From: CAYJMQ01 sp964392415
Lineage (GTDB): Bacteria > Bdellovibrionota > JACOXK01 > 2-02-FULL-40-11
Assembly: GCA_964392415.1 (NCBI GenBank)
Contig: CAYMPL010000068.1
Coordinates: 1-9,675 of the forward strand
Reading direction: 5' to 3'
DNA length: 9,675 bases
This document shows positions 1 to 6,472 of the stretch, in pieces. Each line of letters opens with the position of its first letter. Position 1 is the first letter of the stretch. The notes under the pieces were generated by a model. That model saw only the letters and a program-made list of their open reading frames with translations. It ran no database searches and was not told where the DNA came from. The position numbers and the translations under genes were made by a program.

Positions 1-16
1 CCGGCTAAAATCCGGT

Positions 17-823
17 TTATCCTTTGACCCATTCGTTGTCAGGGAGGGGATAGACGCCAATATCGAGGCTTTGAAATTCTGTGATTTCATTTTCCAATTT
101 CCATTCGGGTTGATCGAGATCGACATTCAAGAGTGTTATTTTTTTGGGCGCGCCGACAATTTTTAGAACAAAATTGTATTTCTCCGAAAGCTGCGGGAAG
201 AGATCTAAAATTTCTTCAAGATAGGGAAAGGTGGTGTGACTTCCAATCCATCCAATGACCGGCTTTGGGTTCGGTTTTCTCTCTTTTTTTTGATAGAGAT
301 CCGTATCAACAGAGGTGGGGATAATGGTTATATTTTGGGAATCTAAAAATCCCGATGCATAATTTTTTAAATAGTCATTGCAGACAATGGTGTGAGAACT
401 CATCGATGTGAGCCTTGCGATTTTTTTGTCAGATTTGAAGATTTTCCGGATCAAAGAAACCGATCCCTCTTTCTTCATAAAAATGGCATCATCGAGGTCA
501 TAAATTAACGGTTTTTTTAGAAATCTTGCGAAACGCTCAAGCAGAAGAACGGGGAAAGGGGAAGATTCCAGATGAACGCAAAGGATGTCGTACTTTGGAA
601 GATTCACGAAATCAATCAACCTTCTTAAAACCGCCCCCAAAAGGTAGAAGATTTTTTTTGCGCTATAACCTTTTTTGTAGACGATCTTGTAAAATCGATG
701 GGAAATAAACGAACTGATTTTATAATCGATATTTTCTTTTTTAAGATAGGGGAGGAATTGATGGATCCGGTATCTGTAACTGGCGCCTTCAGTGGGATAT
801 GGAACAAGAAAAAGAACTCGCAT
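17..823 (-). pseudogene. GT4-family glycosyltransferase, interrupted by two in-frame stops at conserved lysines
   Basis: This resembles a cytoplasmic or membrane-associated glycosyltransferase of family 4 (GT-B fold), which transfers a sugar from a nucleotide donor during glycan assembly. The start MRVLFLVPYP and following residues look like a normal family N-terminus. Other visible segments are KPLIYDLDDAIF (residues 104-115), PTSVDTDLY (169-177), the IGWIGS phosphate-binding loop (190-195) and IGVYPLPDNEWVKG (255-268). The family normally continues with GKxGFK, the LQYMA helix and the donor-binding E-x7-E region, giving about 350-380 residues. Here the frame reads G-stop-T-G-F-stop-P: TAA and TAG occupy the two lysine positions, each one A-to-T change from AAA or AAG. 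About 100 residues, including the donor-binding site, would be lost. It diverges from the operon that starts at 892 and probably belongs to the same polysaccharide locus. No good Shine-Dalgarno precedes the ATG. A sequence error or chimeric contig edge remains possible, because the stops lie within 20 bases of the window end. Confidence 0.75.
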
Positions 824-840
824 AAAAAAGCTTTTTATTT

Positions 841-868
841 ATTATAGTTACCAAGATAGCGCTGTCTG
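841..868 (-). promoter_or_regulatory. Candidate promoter for the GT4 gene
   Basis: Read on the minus strand, positions 846-841 give a perfect TATAAT. A CAGACA lies 16 bases upstream (868-863), and a perfect TTGACA (872-867) lies 20 bases upstream, which is too far for a standard spacer. The 68-base divergent gap also holds the 12-base palindrome AAAAAGCTTTTT (825-836) and the imperfect palindrome GATAGCGCTGTC (855-866). The short predicted leader lacks a ribosome binding site. The plus-strand operon must also start here, but I see no convincing plus-strand promoter. Confidence 0.4.
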
Positions 869-891
869 TCAATAAAAAGGGAATAAGAAGC

Positions 892-1965
892 ATGGAAATA
901 GTTTGGCTGGAAGACGCTGATCAATTTAAGAACATTGCATCTCAGTGGGACCAATTTCTCATCGAAGAGAAGATTTATAATCCCTTTTTGCTCTCTGACT
1001 TTATTTTGACGTGGTGGAAATATTACCAAAAAGGATTGTCATTTCGGTTTCTTATCTTTTACGAAAATAATCGGATTCAGGGAGGGATCCCCCTTTATAC
1101 GGGAAGGCGGCGCTTTCGTTATGGTTTGCTTCGCATGTTAACCTATATTGGGGATGGCGTTGCCAACTATACGGAACCCCATTTTTCTCAGTCCGTGCCG
1201 TCGTCCGCGCTGAGAGAGGCGCTTGAGAGGAGGAGCGATTTTGATGTTTTGTGTTTAAAAGATGTTCGTCATTCCAGTTTTTTAATATCAGGGGGAGCAA
1301 GCTCTTTTGATCCTGGACGCCTGACTGTTCGAACCGTTCACGATCATTACAATTGGGCAATCGATTTAAAAGAAGGACGGGATGTCTATTTGAAGGCGAT
1401 CCCTGGAAAATTGAGGCGAGATTTGCGATCGCGGAGACGTCGGGCAACGCAAGAGCTAGGCTCCCCCAGACTGATCCGGGTTTCGGGTGAAGAGGAGGTC
1501 GATAAATATTTTGAAATTTATGTCCGTTTGTCACACGATTCTTTTCAAAAAAGGGGGAATAAAAGTACTTTTTTAGATCCGAGGTATGTCCATTTTTTCA
1601 GGGATTTTCTGAAAATGATGGAAAAAAAAGAGAGACTCGATGCGCACGTTTTAAAAGGGGGAGATGACATTCTTGCTGTCAGCTTTGCCTATCGCTTTGG
1701 GAAGGGATTCCATTGGGTGCTCACCGCCTTTAATTATCAGTTTAGACATCTTAGACCGGGATATCTCTTAATTGAGGATCTTATTCGTGAAGTGGTGGAG
1801 CGCGGAGATGACTATTATAACTGGTATGGTTATGAGCGATTTTATAAAGAGCAATGGTGTAATCTCAAAGAACCGCTCTACCGCTTCGAATGTTACAAAA
1901 ATAGATTTTATGCTGACGCGGTTCGCACTCTTGAGGTCTTGCGCAATTTTCTATATAGGCAGTAA
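892..1965 (+). CDS. GNAT-fold acyltransferase, CelD/BioF2-like (Acetyltransf_6)
   Basis: This 357-residue protein looks like the double-GNAT acyltransferases (BioF2/CelD/FemAB-like) common in exopolysaccharide clusters, where they are presumed to acylate sugars or amino sugars. It has a divergent N-terminal half with a GGIPLY segment (residues 64-69) and a very basic stretch around 174-186 (KLRRDLRSRRRR). The C-terminal half carries the family signature: LRPGYLLIEDLIREVVERG, then YNWYGYERFYKEQW, equivalent to the usual G-x-E-x-YK-x-x-W block near the acyl-CoA site. There is no signal peptide or membrane segment, so it should act in the cytoplasm. It is the first of four same-strand genes, and its stop lies 5 bases before the next start. 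Substrate and acyl donor cannot be told from sequence. The start has only a weak purine-rich site (GGGAATAAGAAG) upstream. Confidence 0.8.
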   Translation: MEIVWLEDADQFKNIASQWDQFLIEEKIYNPFLLSDFILTWWKYYQKGLSFRFLIFYENNRIQGGIPLYTGRRRFRYGLLRMLTYIGDGVANYTEPHFSQSVPSSALREALERRSDFDVLCLKDVRHSSFLISGGASSFDPGRLTVRTVHDHYNWAIDLKEGRDVYLKAIPGKLRRDLRSRRRRATQELGSPRLIRVSGEEEVDKYFEIYVRLSHDSFQKRGNKSTFLDPRYVHFFRDFLKMMEKKERLDAHVLKGGDDILAVSFAYRFGKGFHWVLTAFNYQFRHLRPGYLLIEDLIREVVERGDDYYNWYGYERFYKEQWCNLKEPLYRFECYKNRFYADAVRTLEVLRNFLYRQ

Positions 1966-1970
1966 GAGAG

Positions 1971-2852
1971 ATGTCTTTATCCAAAAAAAGAATGCTTGTG
2001 ACAGGGAGCGGGGGGATGGTCGGCGCCTATGCTCCCGGTCTGTTCGCTGACTATGAGCTTTATTTAACGGATCTTCAGATTTCGGAGACATCCAAACTGG
2101 ATGTGGTGAACAGAGAAGAGACCCTTTCCATCGTTAAAAAAATAGATCCTCATGTCGTGCTTCATCTTGCCGCGGCAACAGATGTTGATCGATGTGAAAG
2201 GGATCCTTTTTATGCGTACCTCTCAAATGTGGTTGGAACCCAGCATGTTGCCGAGGCATGCAGAGAAAATGGTTCTATGATGGTCTATATCAGCACCGGG
2301 GCGGTGTTCGACGGCGTCCGCAAAGAGCCCTTCACGGAAAATGACCTTCCGAACCCGTCAACGGTTTATGGTCTTTCGAAATGGCTTGGAGAAAAAATAA
2401 CTTCATTCGTTCTACAGAAATATGTGATTGTCCGGGCCGGCTGGATGTTTGGCGGCGGGGTGAAAGACAAGAAGTTTGTTGGAAAAATTGCGCAGATGAT
2501 ATTAAAAGGAGAGAAGAGATTGAAGGTGGTCGATGATAAATTCGGGAGTCCGACCTACGCGAAAGATTTGTTAAAAACGGTCAAATCACTATTGGATCAA
2601 GAGCGTTTTGGGATCTTTCACGCGGTGAATGGATGGGGATGTTCAAGATACGATGTTGCCAATGAAATCAAAGCTATTTTGGGAGCAAATGAGGTGACGA
2701 TTGAGCCGGTTAAATCGGACACATTTAAACTCGACGCCCCCAGAGGGTTCTCTGAACAGCTATTGAATCAAAGACTGGGAGATGTGGCGGGTGTTTCGAT
2801 GAGGGGATGGCAGGAGGCGCTAAAAGAATATCTCCGTCTGGAATGGATGTGA
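1971..2852 (+). CDS. SDR-family sugar-nucleotide reductase, RmlD-like
   Basis: This 293-residue NAD(P)-dependent extended SDR resembles dTDP-4-dehydrorhamnose reductase (RmlD_sub_bind). It has the N-terminal Rossmann glycine motif VTGSGGMVG (residues 10-18), an acidic D34 after the second strand, LDV (43-45), HLAAATDVDRCE (65-76), the active-site strand YISTGAVFDG (106-115) and the catalytic pair Y133-x3-K137 in VYGLSKWLGE. Length and motif order match the family. It probably reduces a 4-keto-6-deoxy sugar nucleotide for the glycan made by this locus. No rmlA, rmlB or rmlC is present in the window, so a strict rhamnose role is not shown, and related proteins act on other substrates. It starts 5 bases after the acyltransferase stop and ends overlapping the next gene by 10 bases, so translational coupling is likely. 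Confidence 0.85.
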   Translation: MSLSKKRMLVTGSGGMVGAYAPGLFADYELYLTDLQISETSKLDVVNREETLSIVKKIDPHVVLHLAAATDVDRCERDPFYAYLSNVVGTQHVAEACRENGSMMVYISTGAVFDGVRKEPFTENDLPNPSTVYGLSKWLGEKITSFVLQKYVIVRAGWMFGGGVKDKKFVGKIAQMILKGEKRLKVVDDKFGSPTYAKDLLKTVKSLLDQERFGIFHAVNGWGCSRYDVANEIKAILGANEVTIEPVKSDTFKLDAPRGFSEQLLNQRLGDVAGVSMRGWQEALKEYLRLEWM

Positions 2853-3559
2853 AGTATAAAGGGGTTAAAGCCTTTTCGGTTATTTTTGTAGCCTTCCTAT
2901 TTTTGTTTTTTCTGATCCTCAATGTCAAGGTAACCACGAAACAGGGGATCGATACCGTTGTTACGAAGAGGAAAATCCCGCTTTATCTGAAGGGGATATC
3001 ATTTTTTGCCCGTCATTATGAGACACAATATCTTGCGAAATCGATTACGGTACTTCAAAATTCTCCCACAAAAAAAATAGAAGCCATTTTTGCATGGACT
3101 TTAGAGAATATAAAGCGGCAGCCGCCTGATTTGCCGGTCGTTGATGATCATCAGTGGCATATCATCGTTCGGGGATATGGGGCAGCCGATCAAATGAACG
3201 ATGTTTTTTCTCTGCTATCCGTCTACAATGGTTTTAAATCGTATTATCAATTGCTGAAAGACCGTGAACAGAGAAGACATCCATTCTCTTTTGTGTTTGT
3301 GGAAGGACGATGGGTTCTCTTTGATGTTTGCCATGAGACCTATTTTCTCAATGAGCAGTCGCGCTGGGCGGATCTAACGGAATTGCGTCTAAATCGGTTT
3401 CGGGTTGTTTCAGGGCGCCCCCCGTCTATCAATAAATCGGAATATTCCTATATGTTTCGGTCTGTAGAATTCGACCCAATGGGATTAAAACGAAATTATA
3501 TGCAGATGCCGGCGCAAAGAATCTGGATGGGTGTAAAATCGTTGTTTACTAAAAGTTGA
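2843..3559 (+). CDS. Membrane-anchored transglutaminase-like protein with the catalytic Cys replaced by Ala
   Basis: This 238-residue protein has a basic N-terminus, one membrane segment (about residues 10-28) and then a domain with the layout of the transglutaminase/protease-like fold. KKIEAIFAWTLENIK is the usual helix before the core, RGYGAADQ (110-117) falls where the family has G-x-C-D, and HPFSFVFVEGRWVLFD (146-161) supplies the His and Asp of the Cys-His-Asp triad. The Cys position is Ala115 (GCC at 3185-3187), so ordinary transglutaminase or peptidase chemistry is not expected. It is probably a periplasm-facing binding or scaffold domain, or an enzyme with altered chemistry. I chose the ATG at 2843, overlapping the SDR stop by 10 bases. 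An earlier ATG at 2807 would overlap more and add a sequence unlike a signal anchor. It lies between the SDR and GT2 genes in the operon. The fold assignment rests on motif reading and is moderately secure; the function is unknown. Confidence 0.65.
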   Translation: MDVKYKGVKAFSVIFVAFLFLFFLILNVKVTTKQGIDTVVTKRKIPLYLKGISFFARHYETQYLAKSITVLQNSPTKKIEAIFAWTLENIKRQPPDLPVVDDHQWHIIVRGYGAADQMNDVFSLLSVYNGFKSYYQLLKDREQRRHPFSFVFVEGRWVLFDVCHETYFLNEQSRWADLTELRLNRFRVVSGRPPSINKSEYSYMFRSVEFDPMGLKRNYMQMPAQRIWMGVKSLFTKS

Positions 3560-3566
3560 TTTTCCT

Positions 3567-4499
3567 ATGAGCGACAAAACATTTACCGTGATTCTTGCCA
3601 CCTTTAACCGGCGGGATCTTTTGCCAAGAGCGATTCAGAGTGTGTTGCATCAGTCATTTAAAGATTTTGAGCTCTTTGTGATCGACAATGGATCAACGGA
3701 TGACACACGGTCTATCGTGGAACGGATAAAAGATGAAAGATTGACCTACCTTTTGAACTCTTCGCCGACCCAGTCGTGTGACGCGCCCAGAAATCTGGGG
3801 ATCGATAAAGCGAAGGGAAACACTATCTGCTTTCTGGATGATGACGATATCTGGTATCCCCAAAAATTAGAAAAGGTGAAACGGGCGTTTGATCAATATC
3901 CCGATGTCGGCGTTGTCTGCCATTACGAAAATCAGCGAAACTCCGGCAGAATAGATCGTGTTTTGAAACATGGCCCGTTTCGTCCCCATTTTTATGAACA
4001 TTTGCTATATGAAAGAAATTGCCTTTCCCCATCCGCGATGGCGATCAAAAAAGAAATTCTCGATGGGTTGGGGGGCTTTGACTTGCGACCCGAGATTGAA
4101 TTAGCCTCTGATTATGAATGCTGGCTTCGGATGGCAGAAAAGGGGATAAAAGTTCATTTTATCCCGGAGCCTTTGGGTGAGTTTTCACTGACCGGCTACA
4201 ATGGGTATAGCGTCAATGTCGATTTTCATCTTCGCGTCGCTTATTTTGTGAAAGAGCACATATTGCGGTATGAAAAAAAGCCCTATTTCCAAATCTCAAA
4301 GCGAGGGGCGAAGAGATTGACCGGCCTCTACCTGACCGCAGCCTTAGACCTCTTTAAAGCAAGGCATTACCGGGCTTCCCTTAAGACGATTCTTCGCGTT
4401 GTCGGATTAATTTCTTTTAGACCCGCTCTGATGATCGACTTCTTTAAGAGAGGTTGGAGTAGGTATGCCGAAATCTTTGATAGTAAGTATAGCAGCTGA
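3567..4499 (+). CDS. GT2-family (GT-A fold) glycosyltransferase
   Basis: This 310-residue glycosyltransferase should transfer a sugar from a nucleotide donor to a glycan or lipid-linked acceptor at the inner face of the cytoplasmic membrane. It opens with FTVILATFNRRDLLPRAI, then VIDNGSTDDT (residues 38-47, nucleotide-binding Asp40) and CDAPRNLGI. The DXD metal-binding motif is FLDDDDIW (89-96), and ASDYECWLRMAEKG (180-193) carries the likely catalytic-base Asp182. The C-terminal 90 residues are basic and amphipathic, without clear membrane helices. It is the last gene of the operon, 7 bases after the pseudo-transglutaminase. Its final 56 bases overlap, tail to tail, the oppositely oriented CDP-alcohol transferase gene. 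Donor and acceptor cannot be predicted. Confidence 0.88.
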   Translation: MSDKTFTVILATFNRRDLLPRAIQSVLHQSFKDFELFVIDNGSTDDTRSIVERIKDERLTYLLNSSPTQSCDAPRNLGIDKAKGNTICFLDDDDIWYPQKLEKVKRAFDQYPDVGVVCHYENQRNSGRIDRVLKHGPFRPHFYEHLLYERNCLSPSAMAIKKEILDGLGGFDLRPEIELASDYECWLRMAEKGIKVHFIPEPLGEFSLTGYNGYSVNVDFHLRVAYFVKEHILRYEKKPYFQISKRGAKRLTGLYLTAALDLFKARHYRASLKTILRVVGLISFRPALMIDFFKRGWSRYAEIFDSKYSS

Positions 4500-5208
4500 G
4501 GATTGCGACAACAGAGATTCCAACCGATGCCAAAAAGGTGGTTGAAATCGGAACGAGATAATTTGAGACAGCTGAAAAAAGCGGGCTGAGTATCGATGTC
4601 ACCCCGATCCAGACAATCCGTTCCGACCGCTGCATGATGCCGATCCTTCCATGCACATCCATCCCTTCTGCGCGCGCTTTTGAATAGCTCACCATCAAAG
4701 AGCCTGTAAAGGCGGCAAAAACGACATAAAAAAAGAGGGTATTTGCGTAAAAATTAAAAAGCCCCAAAAACCAAAGGCATTCGCTCAGCCGATCAAGGTT
4801 GGAGTCTAAAAATTCTCCCCGCTGGCTCGTCATTCTCAATCTTCGTGCCACCCGTCCATCGAGCATGTCACAAAAGCCGCTGAAAACGACAGACCATCCT
4901 GCTAAAGCAAACCCGCCGAAACTATAGAAAATGCAAGCAAGCAGCGCAAAAAAAAGCCCCGCCCAACTGATGTGGACCGGGGTTACTTTTCTTTTAACGA
5001 GAAACGCTTCGATTGGGGATACAAGCTGAACCCCCCATTCCCTGCTGGTCCGGTTGAGCATAAAGGAATCGGGGATATTGGCGAGTTCAGAATCGCGCTT
5101 GTGTTTTTCTTTCTGAAAGAAAAGAAAATAGAGAAAGTGTCCAACGAAACCGATGGTAATAACAGCATAAACCCAGAAGAGAATGTTCAAATTCCAGCCT
5201 GAAAACAT
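4444..5208 (-). CDS. CDP-alcohol phosphatidyltransferase family integral membrane protein
   Basis: From the ATG at 5208 the product has 254 residues and several hydrophobic helices. It carries the complete family signature D-x2-D-G-x2-A-R-x8-G-x3-D-x3-D: DMLDGRVARR, then RGEFLDSNLDR (residues 114-140 of this start). These Asp residues bind the metal and CDP of a CDP-alcohol donor in the membrane. The stretch SKARAEG followed by GIMQRSERIV resembles the phosphatidylinositol-phosphate-synthase side of the family more than PgsA or PssA, so a polyol- or inositol-phosphate lipid is a possibility, not a conclusion. An extra N-terminal membrane helix and a charged linker (KEKHKRDSE) precede the catalytic domain. 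The frame stays open upstream to a TTG at 5280 (278 residues), but that extension would overlap the presumed promoter of the next gene. The 3' end overlaps the GT2 gene by 56 bases. No clear Shine-Dalgarno precedes either start. Confidence 0.85.
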   Translation of the reverse strand: MFSGWNLNILFWVYAVITIGFVGHFLYFLFFQKEKHKRDSELANIPDSFMLNRTSREWGVQLVSPIEAFLVKRKVTPVHISWAGLFFALLACIFYSFGGFALAGWSVVFSGFCDMLDGRVARRLRMTSQRGEFLDSNLDRLSECLWFLGLFNFYANTLFFYVVFAAFTGSLMVSYSKARAEGMDVHGRIGIMQRSERIVWIGVTSILSPLFSAVSNYLVPISTTFLASVGISVVAILSCYTYYQRFRHTYSNLS

Positions 5209-5270
5209 TGAAAAAAGTCTACCGCTTGGGAGGAGAAAAATCAAGGGAGAAAAATCCGCCGGATTTATTT

Positions 5271-5299
5271 TTGCAGTCAATATCCTATTACGCTATATT
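5271..5299 (+). promoter_or_regulatory. Possible promoter for the DUF192 gene
   Basis: A TATATT (5294-5299) lies 17 bases downstream of TTGCAG (5271-5276). The -10 is good and the -35 weak. Transcription would begin almost at the ATG at 5306, which has no Shine-Dalgarno, so a leaderless transcript is possible. This is a weak call based on two hexamers. Confidence 0.25.
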
Positions 5300-5305
5300 G
5301 AAAAC

Positions 5306-5791
5306 ATGAGGGGTCTTTTTAAGAAATTACTTGCTTTCTCTTGTTTTTTGATCCTCATTTTATTTGTCTATTATTTCGTCGAACGTCCCACTTCCGAGCG
5401 CTATTTTCTAACCGTTAACGGATCAACTCTCGAAGTGGAAATTGCCGATAATCCTTATTTGCGGCAACAGGGACTGATGGGGAGACAGCAATTATCTGAA
5501 AATCGGGGGGTTCTTTTTATCTTTCCGATGGAGGTAATCCAAAAATTCTGGATGAAAAACACACTCATCCCTCTTTCCATTGCCTTCATCCGGAACGATG
5601 GGCATATTTCACAGATTCTTAAGATGCAGCCAGACAGATGGAAAGGTATTCTTCCGGAATATCGCTCGAACGAAAAGGTGCGGCTCGCGCTGGAGGTCAA
5701 TCAGGGATGGTTCGAAAAGCAGGGAATCCAGGCCGGTCATAAGATCCATTTTTCACATTCTGTTCAGAAACGATTCTCGATTTCTGAATGA
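5306..5791 (+). CDS. DUF192 (UPF0127) family membrane-anchored protein
   Basis: This 161-residue protein has an N-terminal membrane anchor or uncleaved signal (residues 8-25, hydrophobic) and a complete DUF192 domain. The diagnostic segments are RQQGLMGR (53-60), GVLFIFP (68-74), FWMKNTLIPLSIAFI (81-95) and ALEVNQGWF (128-136) with the following G-I-x-x-G-x-x-I. The family is widespread, usually exported, and of unknown biochemical role; nothing here adds a function. Cys13 lies too early and in a poor context for a lipobox, so I do not call it a lipoprotein. The ATG at 5306 is preferred over one at 5183, which would put 41 non-conserved residues before the anchor and overlap the divergent gene. 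The last 39 bases overlap the DUF4143 remnant on the other strand. Confidence 0.87.
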   Translation: MRGLFKKLLAFSCFLILILFVYYFVERPTSERYFLTVNGSTLEVEIADNPYLRQQGLMGRQQLSENRGVLFIFPMEVIQKFWMKNTLIPLSIAFIRNDGHISQILKMQPDRWKGILPEYRSNEKVRLALEVNQGWFEKQGIQAGHKIHFSHSVQKRFSISE

Positions 5792-6418
5792 GATGGTTAA
5801 TACTATAGGACGGCGTCTAAATGTTTCCATAGATTTAAGTTCTGCGGCAAAGATTTTCCCCTGCTTTTCAAAGATAAGATCAATTTCGTTTCCAATGTGG
5901 TCTCGCCAAAAATAGAGTGGCAATCGTTCTCCTTGATTAAATAATTTTTTAAAAAATTCAGAGAGGATCCAGCCTTCAAAAAGATGCGGACGCATGGCAT
6001 GGACAGAAAGTTCCTGTGGGGACTGAATTCCTAGGAGCCAACTTGCAAGTCCGGGGTCATAAAAATAAAGTTTTGGAGATTTGACTAAACGTTTGGAAAA
6101 GTTTTCATAATAGGGTTGGAGCAGAAAGAGAATATAACTTGCCTCCAAGATGGAGAGCCATTGCATAGCGGTGTTATGTTTGATGCCACATTCATTTCCA
6201 AGGGACGAGAGATTGAGAAGTTGTCCAGACCTTGCTGCACATAATCGAATGAATTTTTGAAACATCACAAGGTTTCTGATGTTGAGCAATTGACGTACAT
6301 CCCTTTCAACATAAGTGCGAATGTAATTAGCATACCAATCGTGGACCGACGCTGAGCGATCATAAATGGGTGGATAAAAGCCTTTATAGAGGATTTCGTT
6401 TCTCCGGTGTTCCGCCAT
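5753..6418 (-). pseudogene. Remnant of a DUF4143-type AAA ATPase (C-terminal half only)
   Basis: The 221-residue frame matches only the second half of the AAA_14/DUF4143 ATPases, which normally have about 380-400 residues: an N-terminal P-loop ATPase, then DUF4143 with a nuclease-like C-terminus. Seen are ILYKGFYPPIYDR (residues 9-21), the hallmark YIRTYVERDVRQL (32-44), GQLLNLSSLGNECGI, PYYENFSKRLVKSPKLYFYD (102-121) and GNEID...AELKS (176-196), which keeps the E/D...E-x-K pattern. Walker A and B are absent: upstream the frame meets a stop at 6440-6442 inside the neighbouring promoter. Family likeness also stops near residue 200 (about position 5820), and the last 12 residues are simply the antisense of the DUF192 gene end. 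Both ends therefore look deleted. I infer a decayed accessory gene; a short expressed protein cannot be excluded. Confidence 0.75.
5763..5788. repeat. Inverted repeat (8-base arms) at the DUF192 3' end
   Basis: TTCAGAAA (5763-5770) and TTTCTGAA (5781-5788) are exact reverse complements around a 10-base loop, ending just before the DUF192 stop. No T-run follows on either strand, so this is not a standard intrinsic terminator. It sits beside the point where the DUF4143 remnant loses family likeness. Confidence 0.5.
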
Positions 6419-6430
6419 ATCAACAAAAGA

Positions 6431-6459
6431 TTGACATAATCATGTCAGATCTTTACTAT
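6431..6459 (+). promoter_or_regulatory. Sigma-70-type promoter of the DUF4258/MqsA-like module
   Basis: A perfect TTGACA (6431-6436) is followed after exactly 17 bases by TACTAT (6454-6459). The predicted start of transcription is near 6466, only about 7 bases before the ATG at 6473, so the first gene would be translated from an almost leaderless message. It faces away from the DUF4143 remnant. Confidence 0.7.
6432..6447. promoter_or_regulatory. Palindromic operator overlapping the -35 of the toxin-antitoxin promoter
   Basis: TGACATAATCATGTCA has perfect 6-base arms (TGACAT / ATGTCA) around AATC and covers the -35 box and upstream spacer. This is where an autorepressor would block polymerase. 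The HTH protein encoded by the second gene is the natural candidate binder. The sequence differs from the AACCT-type palindrome known for E. coli MqsA. Confidence 0.6.
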
Positions 6460-6472
6460 TGATTTTATATCA

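Noticed and set aside
1..19. Recoding or reassignment of TAA/TAG as lysine to explain the GT4 stops
   Set aside because: Other genes in the window terminate at TAA or TGA with normal family lengths, and bacterial UAA/UAG-to-Lys reassignment is not established. Nonsense mutation or sequence error is simpler.
825..836. AAAAAGCTTTTT palindrome as a transcription terminator
   Set aside because: It is an all-A/T stem around GC with no loop and lies between divergent gene starts, where a terminator is not expected.
1052..1534. 160-residue open frame on the minus strand
   Set aside because: It lies wholly antisense to the well-supported GNAT acyltransferase, shows no recognisable motif and has low-complexity, shadow-like composition.
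2807..2842. Earlier ATG for the transglutaminase-like gene
   Set aside because: It increases the overlap with the SDR gene to 46 bases, its GAGGGG abuts the ATG with no spacing, and the added residues do not look like an export signal.
5183..5305. Earlier ATG for the DUF192 protein
   Set aside because: It would place 41 non-conserved residues before the membrane anchor and overlap the divergent CDP-alcohol transferase start.
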